Positions 37,561-63,765 of a stretch of 64,000 bases of DNA are shown one piece after another (within the stretch, counting starts at the first letter, position 1; each line of letters opens with the position of its first letter). The translations under genes were made by a program, and so were the position numbers. The stretch is from Siphonodentalium dalli (lineage: Eukaryota > Mollusca > Scaphopoda > Gadilida > Siphonodentaliidae). The stretch is taken from the NCBI GenBank assembly GCA_032622095.1, contig CP136068.1, forward strand, positions 2,769,314 to 2,833,313. Reading direction: 5' to 3'. Under the pieces are notes generated by a model, which ran no database searches, had not been told where the DNA came from, and saw only the letters and a list, made by a program, of their open reading frames with translations.

Positions 37561-38235
37561 AAAAAAAAGTGGTTTGGTTCTCGGGCAATTTTTTTTTCAA
37601 ATCAATGAGGGAGGGAGGGTTTTATTTTTATTTTTTATTTTTTTCTGCGCATAGTAAGCATGGACAAAGATACCTTCCTCTGTCTAGTAATAACCAGAAA
37701 GGTAGAGGGAACTGTTATGCATATAAACTCATTTAGTCTTATATCAAAATGACATTGTACTACCAGTGTATGACTGGGATTACCTAACAATATATACTGC
37801 CCCTGACATTAACTACTGTTATTGTTGTCTAAAAACTGATACCTCCCCATTCTAATATGTGATCCTGAATTTAGTCCTGTGCCTTTCAATTGTATAAAGT
37901 TACAATTAGTGTAAGTTGTTCACAATGACTAATTGTAAGAAGAGCATGAGGATCAGCTAATTATTTTCTTAATTGCAGTCATCTACTTCATGTTGTAAGC
38001 CTGCAAGTCACTTTTTAACACATTACATGTTAGAGCTCAATGCACACTAATATTCAACACATATCTGCTATGGACATGTTGATAAAATACTTTTTTTTTC
38101 CAATTTTTTTCCAATTTTTTTTTCTCGTAAGTTTTTTTGTCATAACATCAGGCATTGCAATAAAAAGGCCTAATGCGGCCCTTTTTATTCAATGCGGCGG
38201 GGCCTGAGAACCAAAACCTTTTTTTTTTTTGGCCT

Positions 38236-38325
38236 TAGGCCAATGCATTCTCTTATATATGCGAGACGACCTATACTCGCATATATAAGAGAATGCATTG
38301 GCACAGGGTAAAAAAAATCCCGACT
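38236..38325. mobile_element. fragment of the AAGTCGGGAT MITE
   Basis: One shared hairpin followed by GGGTAAAAAAAATCCCGACTT, the end of the element at 46109-46530. Between 37560 and 38236 the DNA is T-rich with nothing recognised. Confidence 0.5.
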
Positions 38326-38424
38326 TAATTAGAATTGCTGTTTGACATGTGAATGAGCTGTATTTCTTTAGTAATTTTACTTTATAGTTCTATATATAGA
38401 GGATATGAAATGAGTGTTTCTCTC

Positions 38425-38540
38425 ATATGATATTTATGAAACGAGTCTAAGAATTTTCAGTTTTCTCGAGCCTCCGGCGAGAGAAACCTGAAAATTCGTG
38501 ACGATTTTCATAAAAATCATATGAGAGAAACACGAATTAC
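38425..38540. mobile_element. foldback element
   Basis: Arms TGTTTCTCTCATATGAT and GAATTTTCAGTTTTCTCG pair with inverse sequence up to about 38532. 38545-39960 holds no recognised feature. Confidence 0.55.
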
Positions 38541-39969
38541 ATATTCTATTTATCATATGACACCTATAAATTGATTATGATGTCCAAAATGCACACAAAT
38601 CACTAAATAGCTATATGACATCGGCAGCAAAAGGTTAATGTGACGTCACTTCATTGCACCGGAAGCCCAATTGCACCTGGTGAACTAGCAGAAATAATAT
38701 GCACGCGAAGATATAGTGCGCTATTCTGTTCTCAGTTTGTGACATTATATCGTATGTTTATTAGATAAATACGAATTACATATTCTATTTATCGTATAAC
38801 AATGTCCAAAACTATATATTTCAAGATTATAATTGCGAGAATTTCACCTGCATTTAGTTAGAGATGCGGCTCGGCCCAGGCTGCCATTCAGCCAATCAGA
38901 ACACACTTTTTGTCAACAAACCAATCAAATTATCGGAAGGTGATATGAACTAGTAGTTCATATGAAATTGATTTATGACATAGTAAACGACGTAAATAAT
39001 GATGAGTCATATGATAAAATGTCTTACAAATCAATGGAATTCCGCGATGAGATATTTACTCAATGCAAACCATTATCGACATCATTTTAGTCTATTGACG
39101 ATTTATATTTGTTTGCATACCGTGGTGAGTCGGAAGCCAGCTCATCGAATCTCAATCATTTTTCATCAGCATTTAGAAAGAGAACATCCCTACAATTCAA
39201 GAATAGACTATTCCAATGTATACATTTAGAACTGAATGGGGGAATCCATTCTGGAATCAAAGGGGTTAAGCTGTGATTGGTTTACTAAGCTCAGAACCGA
39301 TGATTATTTTACCCACAAAACATGACGTTCTGTAGCTCTTAAGTAAAGCATGGCAAAAAACTGTCTCGGGTTCATCGACATATCATCTATAACCATCATT
39401 ATGTATGTTGTTCATGTTAACATATGACTCGGACACATCATTTTATATGTTGTTCATGTTAATATATGACTCGGACATTTTTATATGAGAATTTGTAGTT
39501 TAGTAATAACTCGCACGAAGAACCATTTAAAAGAAAACAGTCAGTAGTATAAGGCCATGGTAAATTAAATTTATGTTCAGCTTCAATTAAATGCAAAATG
39601 CGGTGATTTTTTTATTATAATTATTCTCTTAAGTTACTTTTTTGTACAATGTAATTATAATATAACTATTAACATTCATTTTATGTGAATGAAGCATCTG
39701 TCTAGGGACAAAGAGTGAATGTTCCGATCTGAATTTTCACATTATGCCAATTATTAATAAAATTTATTATTTTCTGCCAAAAAAAAGAAAGAAGGAAATG
39801 CGGAGATTGACGCTAATCATAAAATTAATTAACTATGGCCTAAGTGGATTAATGGGTATTAATCTCACCATTCTACATGACTAACACTTTACGCATTAAT
39901 CAGGTCTCGTACATCATAAATTCCACTATTCTAGTTCTATCCAGACGATATCAATCCACTCAAGACCTA

Positions 39970-40190
39970 TGTTTTACCCTGTGCCAATGCATTCTCTTAT
40001 ATATGCGAGTCAACCATAGGTCGCCTCGCATATATAAGAGAATGCATTGGCCTAACAATTTTTTACAATTTTAATAAATTTTTCTTGTATTCTTTAACAA
40101 TTTTATAATTTCACCCATACAGAGCCCCAGACAAACATGAGCAGACGACACTCTTCTATATGCTTCTATATATGTGTGGGGCTCCATCAG
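39970..40190. mobile_element. MITE with shared hairpin and AGAGCCCC hairpin
   Basis: Shared hairpin (39981-40051), AT-rich spacer, then AGAGCCCCAGACAAACATGA...GGGGCTCC hairpin (40111-40185). Half of the three-hairpin element at 46109-46530. Confidence 0.5.
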
Positions 40191-40255
40191 CAGCTCATTC
40201 AACAATTATGGTTGAATACATCTATTATAGTTGAATTTAGAGTGTGTGTGATATG

Positions 40256-40677
40256 TTAACCCTTTACCCAACAGAACGGCCCTGTGCCAATGCATTCTCT
40301 TATATATGCGAGTCGACCATAGGTCGCCTCGCATATATAAGAGAATGCATTGGCTTAACACATATTAAAAATGATAAAATTGTCAAAGAATGTAGAAAAA
40401 TATTATAAAATTGTTAAAGAATGTAAGAAAAAATGGTAAAAAGTGTTAAAAAAAATAATGTTTTAGGCCAATGCATTCTCTTATATATGCGAGGCGACCT
40501 ATGGTCGACTCGCATATATAAGAGAATGCATTGGCACAGGGCATAACTGTAACCATCACAATGTGGTCGATGAACCGGTTCCAATGATATCCATATTTGT
40601 ATGGTTTTATTGAGACAGACCCAAGATAATTTAGGCTGTTGCAGTTTATTTGGCCGTTTTGTTGGGTAAAGGGTTAA
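40256..40677 (-). mobile_element. piggyBac-like MITE, family A, full length
   Basis: TTAA-CCCTTTACCCAACAGAAC at left, GTTTTGTTGGGTAAAGGG-TTAA at right, inverted relative to 8646-9031. Both shared hairpins are intact. Confidence 0.75.
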
Positions 40678-40749
40678 TTGTGGGAATGAGATCTTGAAGA
40701 AAACAGGAGATTTGAAACAAAATTGTCTGGAATTGTTTCAAGCATTTTC

Positions 40750-40836
40750 CATATGGAGATATCTAAGCTTCCATATGGAGATATCTAAGCTTCCATATGG
40801 AGATATCTAAGCTTCCATATGGAGATATCTAAGCTT
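40750..40836 (+). repeat. tandem repeat, 4 x 22 bp
   Basis: CCATATGGAGATATCTAAGC repeated four times. Confidence 0.75.
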
Positions 40837-41109
40837 TGGCCAAAACTATTTATATTTTTCTATATATCAGAATTTATTAATTAAATTAGATAAATACATT
40901 GATTAGTTGAAGAATAAATTACTTGCAATACAACAGTTAAAAATTAAGTCTGTTTCATTAATGATTTGTTAACGAATTGCGTATATATGTGCAAAACACC
41001 CTGAGAATTATGGGTAATTTATGTTGTGTGGATATTTGGTACATGTAGAGGTCATGTACTTGTGTAATTCTTTTACAAATAAATTATGATGTCTTTTGTA
41101 TTGAAGTCT

Positions 41110-41226
41110 GAATTTGGTTTGTTCAATCCATTCCTATACGGGGTTTGTTCAATCCATTCCTATACGGGGTTTGTTCAATCCATTCCTATACGGGGTTTGT
41201 TCAATCCATTCCTATACGGGGTTTGC
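41110..41226 (+). repeat. tandem repeat, 26 bp, four to five copies
   Basis: GGTTTGTTCAATCCATTCCT and ATACGG in tandem. The downstream open stretch to 41420 has a second duplication (ACAACTCMCAGAAATCCACA) but no recognisable protein. Confidence 0.7.
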
Positions 41227-41702
41227 GTACCGGGCAGAAGACTCAAACTAGAAAAACTCAGAAATATGAATGCTTTTATTTGTCAACAAGCATTCGATAA
41301 CAGTGCCAACATGTATTCATACAACTCACAGAAATCCACAAGCTCTCTTACCACAGGGGCCAGTCTCAACAATGTATTCATACAACTCCCAGAAATCCAC
41401 AAGTTCCCATATGATATGGAAGGTGAGTGTGACAAATCACTGATTCATTGGGTACAGCTGAAATACCATACGTTTTGGGTACAGCTGAAATACCATACAA
41501 AGTTTGTCGTCATCTTTATTTTATTCCACACCAATTGACGTAAGGCACATGTGTTCAACAGAATATCACCATTGAATACATATGCCTCTAGTGGAATACA
41601 AGCCGGAACTATTATTAACGTTGTCGCCAAGAAAGATGACTTACATTACGTCAATAATCCGCTTCAGATGACCACCTGATCATTACTGGTTATTCATCAG
41701 AC

Positions 41703-42160
41703 TTAAAGGTACTCCATCTGATTATACGATCCTAAATTACTATTTCTTTGGCTTCGGGGGGTAAAAAATATTCGATTCGAATTGAGGCACCCACCCATCA
41801 AAGCTCAGTGATCAGATATAAATTTTTGACGTTTGTTGTATCTCAAGATGTGTAATAATATGTTGCCCAGAAACACGTGGTCAAATGGAGGGTCTCGGAC
41901 AAAATTGCGGATGTAGATGGATAACTCTAAAATCAAGTGGTATTACGGTCATATTTTGTGATACTTTAGTGATAATACAGCCATATTTTGTTGAACAGTA
42001 TGTTGATAAATAGTTTTGGGAAATTTTATACCACAGTTGACAGTGGATAGCATTATTTTGTTGCAATTAATCGATTCTGATAACTAAAGCGTATTTTGAA
42101 GAAATGTTGTTGTTGTATCTGGATGGTATGGGGGCGTCTGATCGGATTGAGTACCTTTAA
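41703..42160. mobile_element. TTAA-flanked MITE, AGGTACTC termini, full copy
   Basis: Both termini (AGGTACTC and GAGTACCT) and both TTAA sites are present. Internal sequence matches the copies at 511-923 and 48556, in inverted arrangement. Confidence 0.65.
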
Positions 42161-42209
42161 ATCACCATAAAGGTAGCTACAGTTCCAATGAAGGTTACTG
42201 TCATGGATT

Positions 42210-42300
42210 AAACTTATCTGACAATGGTGTAGAATAAATACAGAACACAAGTTGCATCATAATCTTGAATCTTTTATCAAATTTATTGCAGATGGCGCAT
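42210..42300 (+). repeat. short segment shared with 59845-59915
   Basis: AATAAATACAGAACACAA, TTGCATC and TTTTATCAAA precede CAGATGGC in both places, same orientation. Likely a diverged interspersed repeat. Confidence 0.4.
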
Positions 42301-42529
42301 ATTTAGTTCTTTGTCAATACTTGCGGGCGTTTAGTAGTCATCCACACCCCGGCACTTCCAGGTGTACTGCAAACATATGTCTTGAGTTTCGGACCACAAT
42401 TATTACTATTACCAATGAAAGTGTCAATGACACTGTAGCTCAACTTGGAAAGGGAATAATTTAATGTATTAGAGTCAATGGAGCGATTAGGAATGTGGAA
42501 AGTTGAATGTCTAATACTAGTTAAAAGAC

Positions 42530-43560
42530 ATGAAGAGACAAGTAAAATCCAAGATGGCTGCTGGCAGCCATGTTTTCGGCCGAATGACCCCAAATTGAGT
42601 CGTTCCCATCTACATGTCATCGTTAACATCCATGACAAATTTTATGACGATCAGACTAAAGGTACAACCTGTAGCTCGTGCTAAAGGATTTAGTCATACA
42701 AAGAGTAAAATCCAAGATGGCTGCTGGCGACCATGTTTTTTGGCCGAATGACCCCAAAATGACTCATTCCCATCTACATGTCATTGTTGACATCCATACT
42801 GCTGGCAGCCATGTTTTCGGCCGAATGACCCCAAATTGAGTCGTTCCCATCTACATGTCATCGTTAACATCCATGACAAATTTTATGATGATCAGACTAA
42901 AGGTACGACCTGCAGCCCGTGCTAAAGAATTTAGTCATCCAAGATGGCTGCTGGCCGCATGTTTTTAGGCCGAATGACCCCAAAATTACTCGTTCCCATC
43001 TACATGTCAATATTAACATCCATGACAAATTTCATGATGATCAGACTAAAAGTACGACCTGTAGCCCGTGCTAAAGAATTTAGTCATACAAAGAGTAAAA
43101 TCAAAGATGCCTGCTGGCGGCCATGTTTTTTGGCCGAATGACCCCAAAATGACTCGTTCCCATCTACATATCATTATTAACATTCTTGACAAATTTCATG
43201 ATGATCAGACTAAAAGTACGACCTGTAGCCCGTGCTAAAGAATTTAGTCATACAAAGAGTAAAATCCAAGATGGCTGCTGGTGGCCATGTTTTTGGGCCA
43301 AATGACCCCAAAATTACTCGTTCCCATCTACATGTCAATATTAACATCCATGACAAATTTCATGACGATCAGACAAACAGTACGCCCTGTAGCCCGTGCT
43401 AATGGATTGAATTTTGAAATGCAAGATGGCCACTGGCGGCCATGTTTTTTTACCGAATGACCCCAAAATGAATCATTCTAGTCTAAATGTTGATGTCAAC
43501 AGCTATGACAAATTTCATAATGATCCGATCAAAGGTACGACCTGTAGACTGCATTGTTGA
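42530..43560 (+). repeat. tandem repeat of about 163 bp, six to seven copies
   Basis: CAAGATGGCTGCTGGCRGCC, CCGAATGACCCCAAAATGA, CATCTACATGTCAT, GACAAATTTCATGATGATC and GTACGACCTGTAGCC in that order, with copies near 42550, 42714, 42795 (partial), 42943, 43107, 43268 and 43423. Copies are diverged. Confidence 0.8.
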
Positions 43561-43825
43561 CGCCTTACGCACACACGGACGACAAAGCCATGGCAATAGC
43601 TCAAACTTTACAAAGTAAAGTTGAGCTAACAAGGACAAGAACAAATAGAATATATTTGTTCTTATTTTTATGATCGATAATACTCCAGCGACGAGATTCC
43701 ACACTGTTTGTAAACATACACTGTAACAGCGGAATCCGTATTGTAAACAAATTACTTAATTTGTCACATCAACATTGATTATTATGAGATGGAGCGATGC
43801 ATATTTCCTGAATACTGGTACAAAT

Positions 43826-44471
43826 AAAGCCTGACTTTAGTGTACCTGTCATTTGTAGCAAGCCTTGAAATAGTGTCTGTCATTTGCAGAATGAGGTCCC
43901 CAGAGGGTGAATTTAGTGATGCTACCCCGCATAGTGGGCTAGCATCACCAAATTCACCCTCTGGGAACCTCATTCTGCTGAGGTGTAAGCAGAATGAGGT
44001 CCCCAGAGGGTGAATTTGGTGATGCTAGCCCACTATGCGGGGTAGCATCACTAAATTCACCCTCTGGGGACCTCATTCTGCAAATGACAGACACTTTTTC
44101 AAGGCTTGATTTGTAGAATGGGATCCATATCTGTTATGGGACTCAGATTGAAGTTCCCAAATGGTGAATATTGTTAATGGTGAACCCATTTGGAACCTCG
44201 ATTATGCAATGTGTCATCTGCCAATTTAGGGAAAGAGAGAAACTAAACTAAAAAAGAAATAGAATTTATTGTGAGGAAGTTTCTATAGAAATTTGTTAAT
44301 AAAGAAACTTTCCAGAGAAGATGAGGCCTGAGCATAATGAGGTCCCACGGAGGGTGAATTTGGTGATGCTAGCCTGCTATGTGGGCTAGTCCGCTATGCG
44401 GGGTAGCATCACTAAATTCACCCTCTGGGGACCTCATTCTGCAAATGACAGACACACTATTTGCAGGCTTG
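43826..44471. mobile_element. hAT-like MITE, outer element of a nest
   Basis: Left end AAAGCCTGACTTTAGTGTAC continues after the nested element as AATGGGATCC; right end GCAAATAGTG-type inverse ending at 44471. Its left end palindrome was interrupted by the element at 43859-44108. Confidence 0.65.
43859..44108. mobile_element. hAT-like MITE, nested, exact 8-bp target duplication
   Basis: Short two-palindrome form with termini CAAGCCTTGAAATAGTG and inverse, flanked by ATTTGTAG on both sides (43851-43858, 44109-44116). Confidence 0.8.
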
Positions 44472-44499
44472 ATATTACACTATTATTATATAGATAATG

Positions 44500-44590
44500 A
44501 ATGGCTTGGAGTTGACTATGCCAAAATAGTGGTCCTCGGCGAGTGGACTATTCCTCCTCGAGGACCACTATTTTGGCATAGTCAATGACA
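44500..44590. mobile_element. foldback element
   Basis: Arms TTGACTATGCCAAAATAGTG and GTCCTCG with their inverse; loop about 15 bp. The following 44590-45310 shows nothing recognised apart from a plus-strand AATAAAG near 45099. Confidence 0.6.
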
Positions 44591-45317
44591 AGACATTCAT
44601 TATTTATTATATTATATCGAACATTGGTGCCAATTCCTGTGTCTGATTTTGTCACATTTTTATTTACTGTGAATTTTGGAAATTGGTATCAGATTTTACA
44701 ATTTACGGCAATCTTTTGACGATGGCAGGGGAACATAACTATGTTGTTAGTTACATCTAACAGCATCTCTTCATGATTCATGCATTTATTTTCTACCTAA
44801 GTTACTATGCTATCAACCGCAATAACTTTAAAACATGGAAAATTTATTAGAAAAAAATTAATTGCTGTATACGGAAACACGCCCGTTGAAGTTAAACGAC
44901 CACTATTCAAGACTCGGCAGAAAGTTCGGATGCGTACTGGAATATAACATGATTAAATTATCGGCGGTCATTTTTCGTAACCCAACCCCAGCAACGTAAC
45001 CAGCGGACTCCAAAGCATGTCTTCTAACGATGTCGGGTTTGATTACTTCCTCAGTTCGTATTAGATCAGTCCGAGTGTGTATTCTCGCTAGAAATCAAAT
45101 AAAGTTGTCAACTAATTAAATTTCTTAGTACTGTCCCAACGAAATTGAGAAGTAAACATCTTTATACCTGTATACATACAGAATATATCCTATGGTATGA
45201 CAGAAGGGGAAAAATTGGCTGGGGAAATGGGGCCCAAAAGGGATCCCCTGCCGCTATAGCGGAAACCCTGATAATAGTTAAATTCAGGATGTGCCTGACC
45301 TGTCTTCATACTTTTAT

Positions 45318-45571
45318 TTAACCCTTTACCCAACAAACCGGCCAAATAAAGCTGCAACAGCCTCAATTATCTTGGATTAAGAGAATGCATTGGCCTAAAA
45401 AAATCTTTTTTTAACACATTTTACCATTTTTTCTTACATTCTTTAACAATTTTATAATTTTTAATGTGTTAAGCCAATGCATTCTCTTATATATGCGAGG
45501 CGACCTATGGTCGACTCGCATATATCAGAGAATGCATTGGCACAGGGCCGTTCCGTTGGGTAAAGGGTTAA
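45318..45571 (+). mobile_element. piggyBac-like MITE, family A, internally deleted
   Basis: TTAA-CCCTTTACCCAACAAACC and CGTTGGGTAAAGGG-TTAA at the ends; the first hairpin and part of the unique segment are deleted, the second hairpin kept. Confidence 0.7.
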
Positions 45572-45597
45572 ACCAGTCTTCAAATAAACATCATAGA

Positions 45598-46075
45598 TCC
45601 CTATATCAGACATAGAGAATCTACAACGAGTCCCCAGTTTATAGCGCAATTTACAAAACTCGTCCCCAGTTTATAGCGCAATTTACAAAACGAGTTGAGT
45701 AAATTAGGTCTGGACTGAGTCTGACCAAATTTACAGGACGAGTTTTGTAAATTCCACTATAAACTGGGGACGAGTTGTAGATTCTATTTATTACATGATC
45801 CAAAACCTCATACTTATATCAACAAATGTGACATGAAACTAACATCGGCTTCTATAAGGCCTGCGATGACGTATCACGTAACTATGCCTGCGGAAAGAAA
45901 TAGTCCCAGATAAATAAAGACTCTGGTGTATTTAATGGGGTGTATTTAATTAAATAACTTTCCAAACTCTTCATTCATTAGAGCTGTTGGAAAAATATTG
46001 GAAGCCATAGTATTTTGAGACGTAGCATATGGACAATGAACCGGAAGTCAAATGACACCTGACACTATTGATTAT
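45598..46075. mobile_element. interspersed element with palindromic head, copy 2
   Basis: Same head and body as 25062-25560, with the CGTCCCCAGTTTATAGCGCA segment duplicated in tandem. Confidence 0.6.
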
Positions 46076-46108
46076 CACTATTTTTATAAAATGTGACCCG
46101 CCATATCA

Positions 46109-46530
46109 AATCCAGTCGAAAGTCGGGATTTTTTTACCCTGTGCCAATGCATTCTCTTATATATGCGAGTCGACCATAGGTCGCCTTGCATATATAAGAG
46201 AATGCATTGGCTTAACAATTTTTTATCATGTTTTTTAAATAAATGTTTCTTACAATTTTTAGGACATAAAATAAAAAAACATCCATTACCCTGCAGGGAG
46301 CCCCACACATATATAGAAGCACATAGAAGAGTGTCATCTGCTCATGTTTGTCTGGGGCTCTGTATGGGTGAAATTATAAAAATGTTAAAGAATACAAGAA
46401 CAAATTATTAAAATTGTAAAAAATTGTTAGGCCAATGCATTCTCTTATATATGCGAGGCGACCTATGATCGACTCGCATATTTAAGAGAATGCATTGGCA
46501 CAGGGTAAAAAAATCCCGACTTCCGACTGG
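46109..46530. mobile_element. three-hairpin MITE with about 40-bp terminal inverted repeats
   Basis: Ends ATATCAAATCCAGTCG-AAGTCGGGATTTTTTTACCC and inverse. Contains two shared hairpins and a central AGAGCCCC-type hairpin (46284-46369). Partial relatives at 38236, 39970 and 61605. Confidence 0.65.
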
Positions 46531-46544
46531 ATTTGATATGGAAT

Positions 46545-46735
46545 AAGGGTAAGATGATGTAGTAAATACACAGAACGACACGATGTGTAAATGGGTTTGT
46601 CGATACGGCACGAGTGCTGTCGCGGAAGGACAGAACGAGAGGCACTTGTGCCTCGAGTTCTATCCTTCCGCGACAGCACGAGTGCCGTATCAACAAACCC
46701 ATTTACACATCGTGTCGTTCTGTGTTTATTACACG
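46545..46735. mobile_element. large CpG-rich foldback element
   Basis: Arms of about 80 bp: ACACAGAACGACACGATGTG, GGGTTTGTCGATACGGCACG and CTGTCGCGGAAGGA pair with inverse copies up to 46726. Confidence 0.7.
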
Positions 46736-47259
46736 CTTCGCGTCCTAGAATCCGTGCATTAAAAATACAGGATTAATAGAAGGTTTATTTAGGCACACAC
46801 AGGGCGTGTTTGTCATGTTTGATGATTATTTTATTTAAATACTTCCAGTTTCATGGTTGAGGCGAACGTCATATACGTCAACGAGATGCGTATGGAACGT
46901 ACGTTCCAAACGGATTTGTAAATATGGAACGGCAATAACACTGTACTTCTAGGAACAAGCGTGTAATAAACTGATATATTCATCCATTCTGAGAATCTTC
47001 AACCATCACATAGAAACTCAAAGTTATATTCCTCAAATACCAAACGTCATAGAGAAATATCTTCAATGGAGCATTCACACGCGAAGAAAATACCAAACGA
47101 CATGGAGAAATATCTTCAATGGAGCGGAGCATTCACATGCGAAGATATGTCACTCTGAAACACCATTCTCTTGCATTAATCGCTGGAAGGAATGGCGCTG
47201 AATTCATCACGTTCAACCAGTGGATGGACAGATATTTGTCACTTTCGATCAATATCCGG

Positions 47260-47354
47260 AGAGGCCAAGCCACGTAGCTATATTTATTAACGTCACCCAA
47301 TCGGATAGGTGACCACACATAGCTATATTTATTAACGTCACCCAATCTGATAGG
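47260..47354 (-). other. CUL2: CUL2 3' UTR with duplicated stop-region units and AATAAA
   Basis: Downstream of TGA the 45-bp unit is repeated, so two AATAAA hexamers occur on the minus strand at 47328-47333 and 47283-47288, each inside a unit. They are about 22 and 67 bases after the stop. Whether they are used is unknown. Confidence 0.55.
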
Positions 47355-61021
<13,667 letters not shown>

Positions 61022-61089
61022 TCATTTAATAGTTAAAGGATATGATTCCTTTGAAGCTTTATATAATATTTATCTAAATTTGGAGCTGG

Positions 61090-61562
61090 TCTGAGAATAA
61101 GGTGCCTGTCATTTGCAGAATGAGGTCCCCAGAGGGTGAATTTAGTGATGCTATCCTGCAGTGGGCTAGCATCACAAAATTCACCCACTGGGGACCTCAT
61201 TCTGCTTACACCTCATCTTCTCTGGAAAGTTTCTTTATTATCAAATTAACAAGTGATTTAGTTTCTACAGAAACTTCTTCACATAAATTCTATTTCTTTT
61301 TTAGTTTGGTTTCTCTATATCCTCAAATTGGCAGACGACACATTGCATAATCGAGGTTCCCAATGGGTGTACATCACAATATTCACCATTTGGGATCTTA
61401 AATCTGAGTCTATTTCTCCCATAGCAGTTGAGGCCTTAGCAGAATGAGGTCGCCAGATGGTGAATTTAGTGATGCTAGCCTGCTAAGGAGAATAGCTTCA
61501 CTAGATTCACCCTCTGGGGTCCTCATTCTGCAAATGACAAGACACCTTATTCTCAAGCCTGA
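61090..61562. mobile_element. hAT-like MITE, variant termini
   Basis: Ends GAGAATAAGGTGCCTGTCAT and inverse TTATTCTCAAGCCTGAT; two end palindromes and the family's middle segment (ATAATCGAGGTTCCCAATGG). Confidence 0.65.
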
Positions 61563-61604
61563 TGGGGAGAGAATTTTAACATATTTTTTTTTATTATTTA
61601 TTGA

Positions 61605-61975
61605 ACCCTGTGCCAAATCATTCTCTTATATATGCGAGTCGACCATACGTCGCCTCGCATATATAAGAGAATGCATTAGCCTAATCATTTTTTATCATTT
61701 TTTTTAATAAATTTTTCTTACAATTTTTAGGACATAAAATAAAAAACATCCATTATCCTGCAGGGAGCCCCACACATACATAGAAGCATATAGAAGAGTG
61801 TCGTCTGCTCATGTTTGTCTGGGGCTCTGTATGGGTGAAATTATAAAATTGTTAAAGAATACAAGAAAAAATTATTAAAATTGTAAAACATTGTTAGGCC
61901 AATGTATTCTCTTATATATGCGAGGCGACCTATGGTCGACTCGCATATATAAGAGAATGCATTGGCACAAGGTAA
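61605..61975. mobile_element. three-hairpin MITE, end-eroded
   Basis: Two shared hairpins and the central AGAGCCCC-type hairpin (61759-61840), as in 46109-46530; termini reduced to AACCCTGTGCC/GGCACAAGGT. Confidence 0.6.
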
Positions 61976-62034
61976 ATTTGGTTGATATTCTGCTGACACT
62001 TCGAGATTTACAATTTGCTATACATAATAGGGCT

Positions 62035-62145
62035 GTAAGTTACTGCCCTATTAAAATCATGATTCGTATCGTATCGTTGCAGGTGTGTAACGTTACAGCC
62101 TGTAACGATACACACCTTCTACGATACGATACGAACCAAGATTGT
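62035..62145. mobile_element. foldback element
   Basis: Arms GATTCGTATCGTATCGT, GGTGTGTAACGTTACAG and their inverse. No CUL2 exon was recognised in 61.0-64.0 kb; 62150-63230 shows nothing else. Confidence 0.6.
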
Positions 62146-63234
62146 TGCCTATGATAAGAAATGATTTATCGTGATTTACTTTAGACTATAATATTGAAAT
62201 TACAACCCTGGCCTGGCCTTGTATCCATTCTCTTTTCTGATAGTATACAATAGCATACATTCCATACATAAGCTCATATATAGTTACACTGAAACAATTG
62301 AATTTATCCTTTAGCCTTAGATGGACACTAGCGTTGATTGCTAGATTTACCACTCACTGCCACTAACAGGCGATTATGAGGCGTGCGATCGCGCTCGCGC
62401 ACCATAGCACGCCTGAAATTAAATCTTGGCGAGTAATTAATCACACTCCTCGGCGATATTCGGCGCACGATTGAAAAAGGGTTTATAATAACGATCAACC
62501 TTGTTTGCTGGAGAAGACTGACAGACATGCCGTATACGACGGAAGTAATTGTTTTAAGTTTTGCGCATGCGCTAGAACATTATTATAGTCAGGTGCGTTT
62601 AGCGATGTCGTCGCATTCGTATGTAGGTCTGAGTAATTCTCGGCTAGATATTGTTACCAACATGACATATTTAAATTAATCCCACCGTGTACCCCATCAC
62701 CAATGCAACGTAATTTTGGTACCATGATTGTGTTGCGTTCTAAATGAAGCCGCCCCGATGGGCGGTGAAGATGAATAGAAATTGAAACTTGAGTTCGGGG
62801 CAATCAAACATTATTTTTTAAAATATCGATAGAGTTCACACAACAGGAAACTCTCACGTGGTTACATGGTCTCTGACCGCATTTCATAACAACTTACATC
62901 CAACGGAAGCATTACGACGCAATTCGAGAATGGAGTTTTAATTACTTCAATGTGGAGAATACATGTGTACAAGATGAATCACAATGGTGATAAAATTTAT
63001 TTAATTTTGAGTCTTCGTTTGTCATTTTATACCCCCGAAATATCCACCAAAATCACACGCCTGGGTTTCAGGTTAGGCGAGTGACCAACCACACTCCTGC
63101 ATTTTACAGAATCGAAGGCCTGCACTAAGGTATTCTCCATGTACATCTAATCAACATAATATATCAAAATATTGGAATAAGCACATCCACAAGTTTTGCG
63201 CGCGCATCTCAATTTCACTGATTCATTTCGCAAT

Positions 63235-63540
63235 AGAGTTAATTTGTGACGTCACAGAGTCCCGATAAAAAAGTCATATTGCACAATTGGGAGTCCAATA
63301 TGACATTCGGGCATCCAATATGACTTTTTCCTGGATTATCACGTGGCGGCTTTTGCCCAATCAGAAATAGTGTTTGTTACGTGATGGATAATAATAGTTA
63401 ATTTGTGATGTCACAGAGTCCCGATAAAAAAGTCATATTGCACACTTGGGAGTCCAATATGACATTCGGAAGTCCAATATGACTTTTTCCCAGATTATTA
63501 CATGGCGGCTTTTGCCCAATCAGAAATATTGTTAGTTAAG
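63235..63540 (+). repeat. tandemly duplicated foldback, 2 x about 155 bp
   Basis: GTTAATTTGTGAYGTCACAG, AAAAAGTCATATTGCACA, TCCAATATGACTTTTTCC and GCGGCTTTTGCCCAATCAGA occur twice. Each copy folds through GTCATATTG/CAATATGAC arms. Confidence 0.7.
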
Positions 63541-63689
63541 GGATGGATTATAAATTATATATTTATGTAATGTTCATATAATTTATGTAATTATCATGAT
63601 TGTACAACTGCCCATTGAGGTGTATTGCAATAAACATCTTTTATCGGCCATTGATTCTGATGCTGGTCGCTTCCGTTTGCCATGCAGTC

Positions 63690-63765
63690 CAGGTTGTGGT
63701 GAAAAGTCATATTGGACGAGAAACGCAGTGTCGAGTCCAATATGACTTTTCATCACAACCTGGAC
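63690..63765. repeat. palindrome related to 63235-63540
   Basis: CAGGTTGTGGTGAAAAGTCA and TATTGGAC pair with the inverse ending CACAACCTGG. Shares the AAAAGTCATATTGG core with the preceding foldbacks. Nothing is recognised from 63770 to the end. Confidence 0.65.

Noticed and set aside
41086-41538. 150-codon plus-strand frame
   Set aside because: First half is a 26-bp repeat; the remainder has no recognisable domain and no supported splice context.
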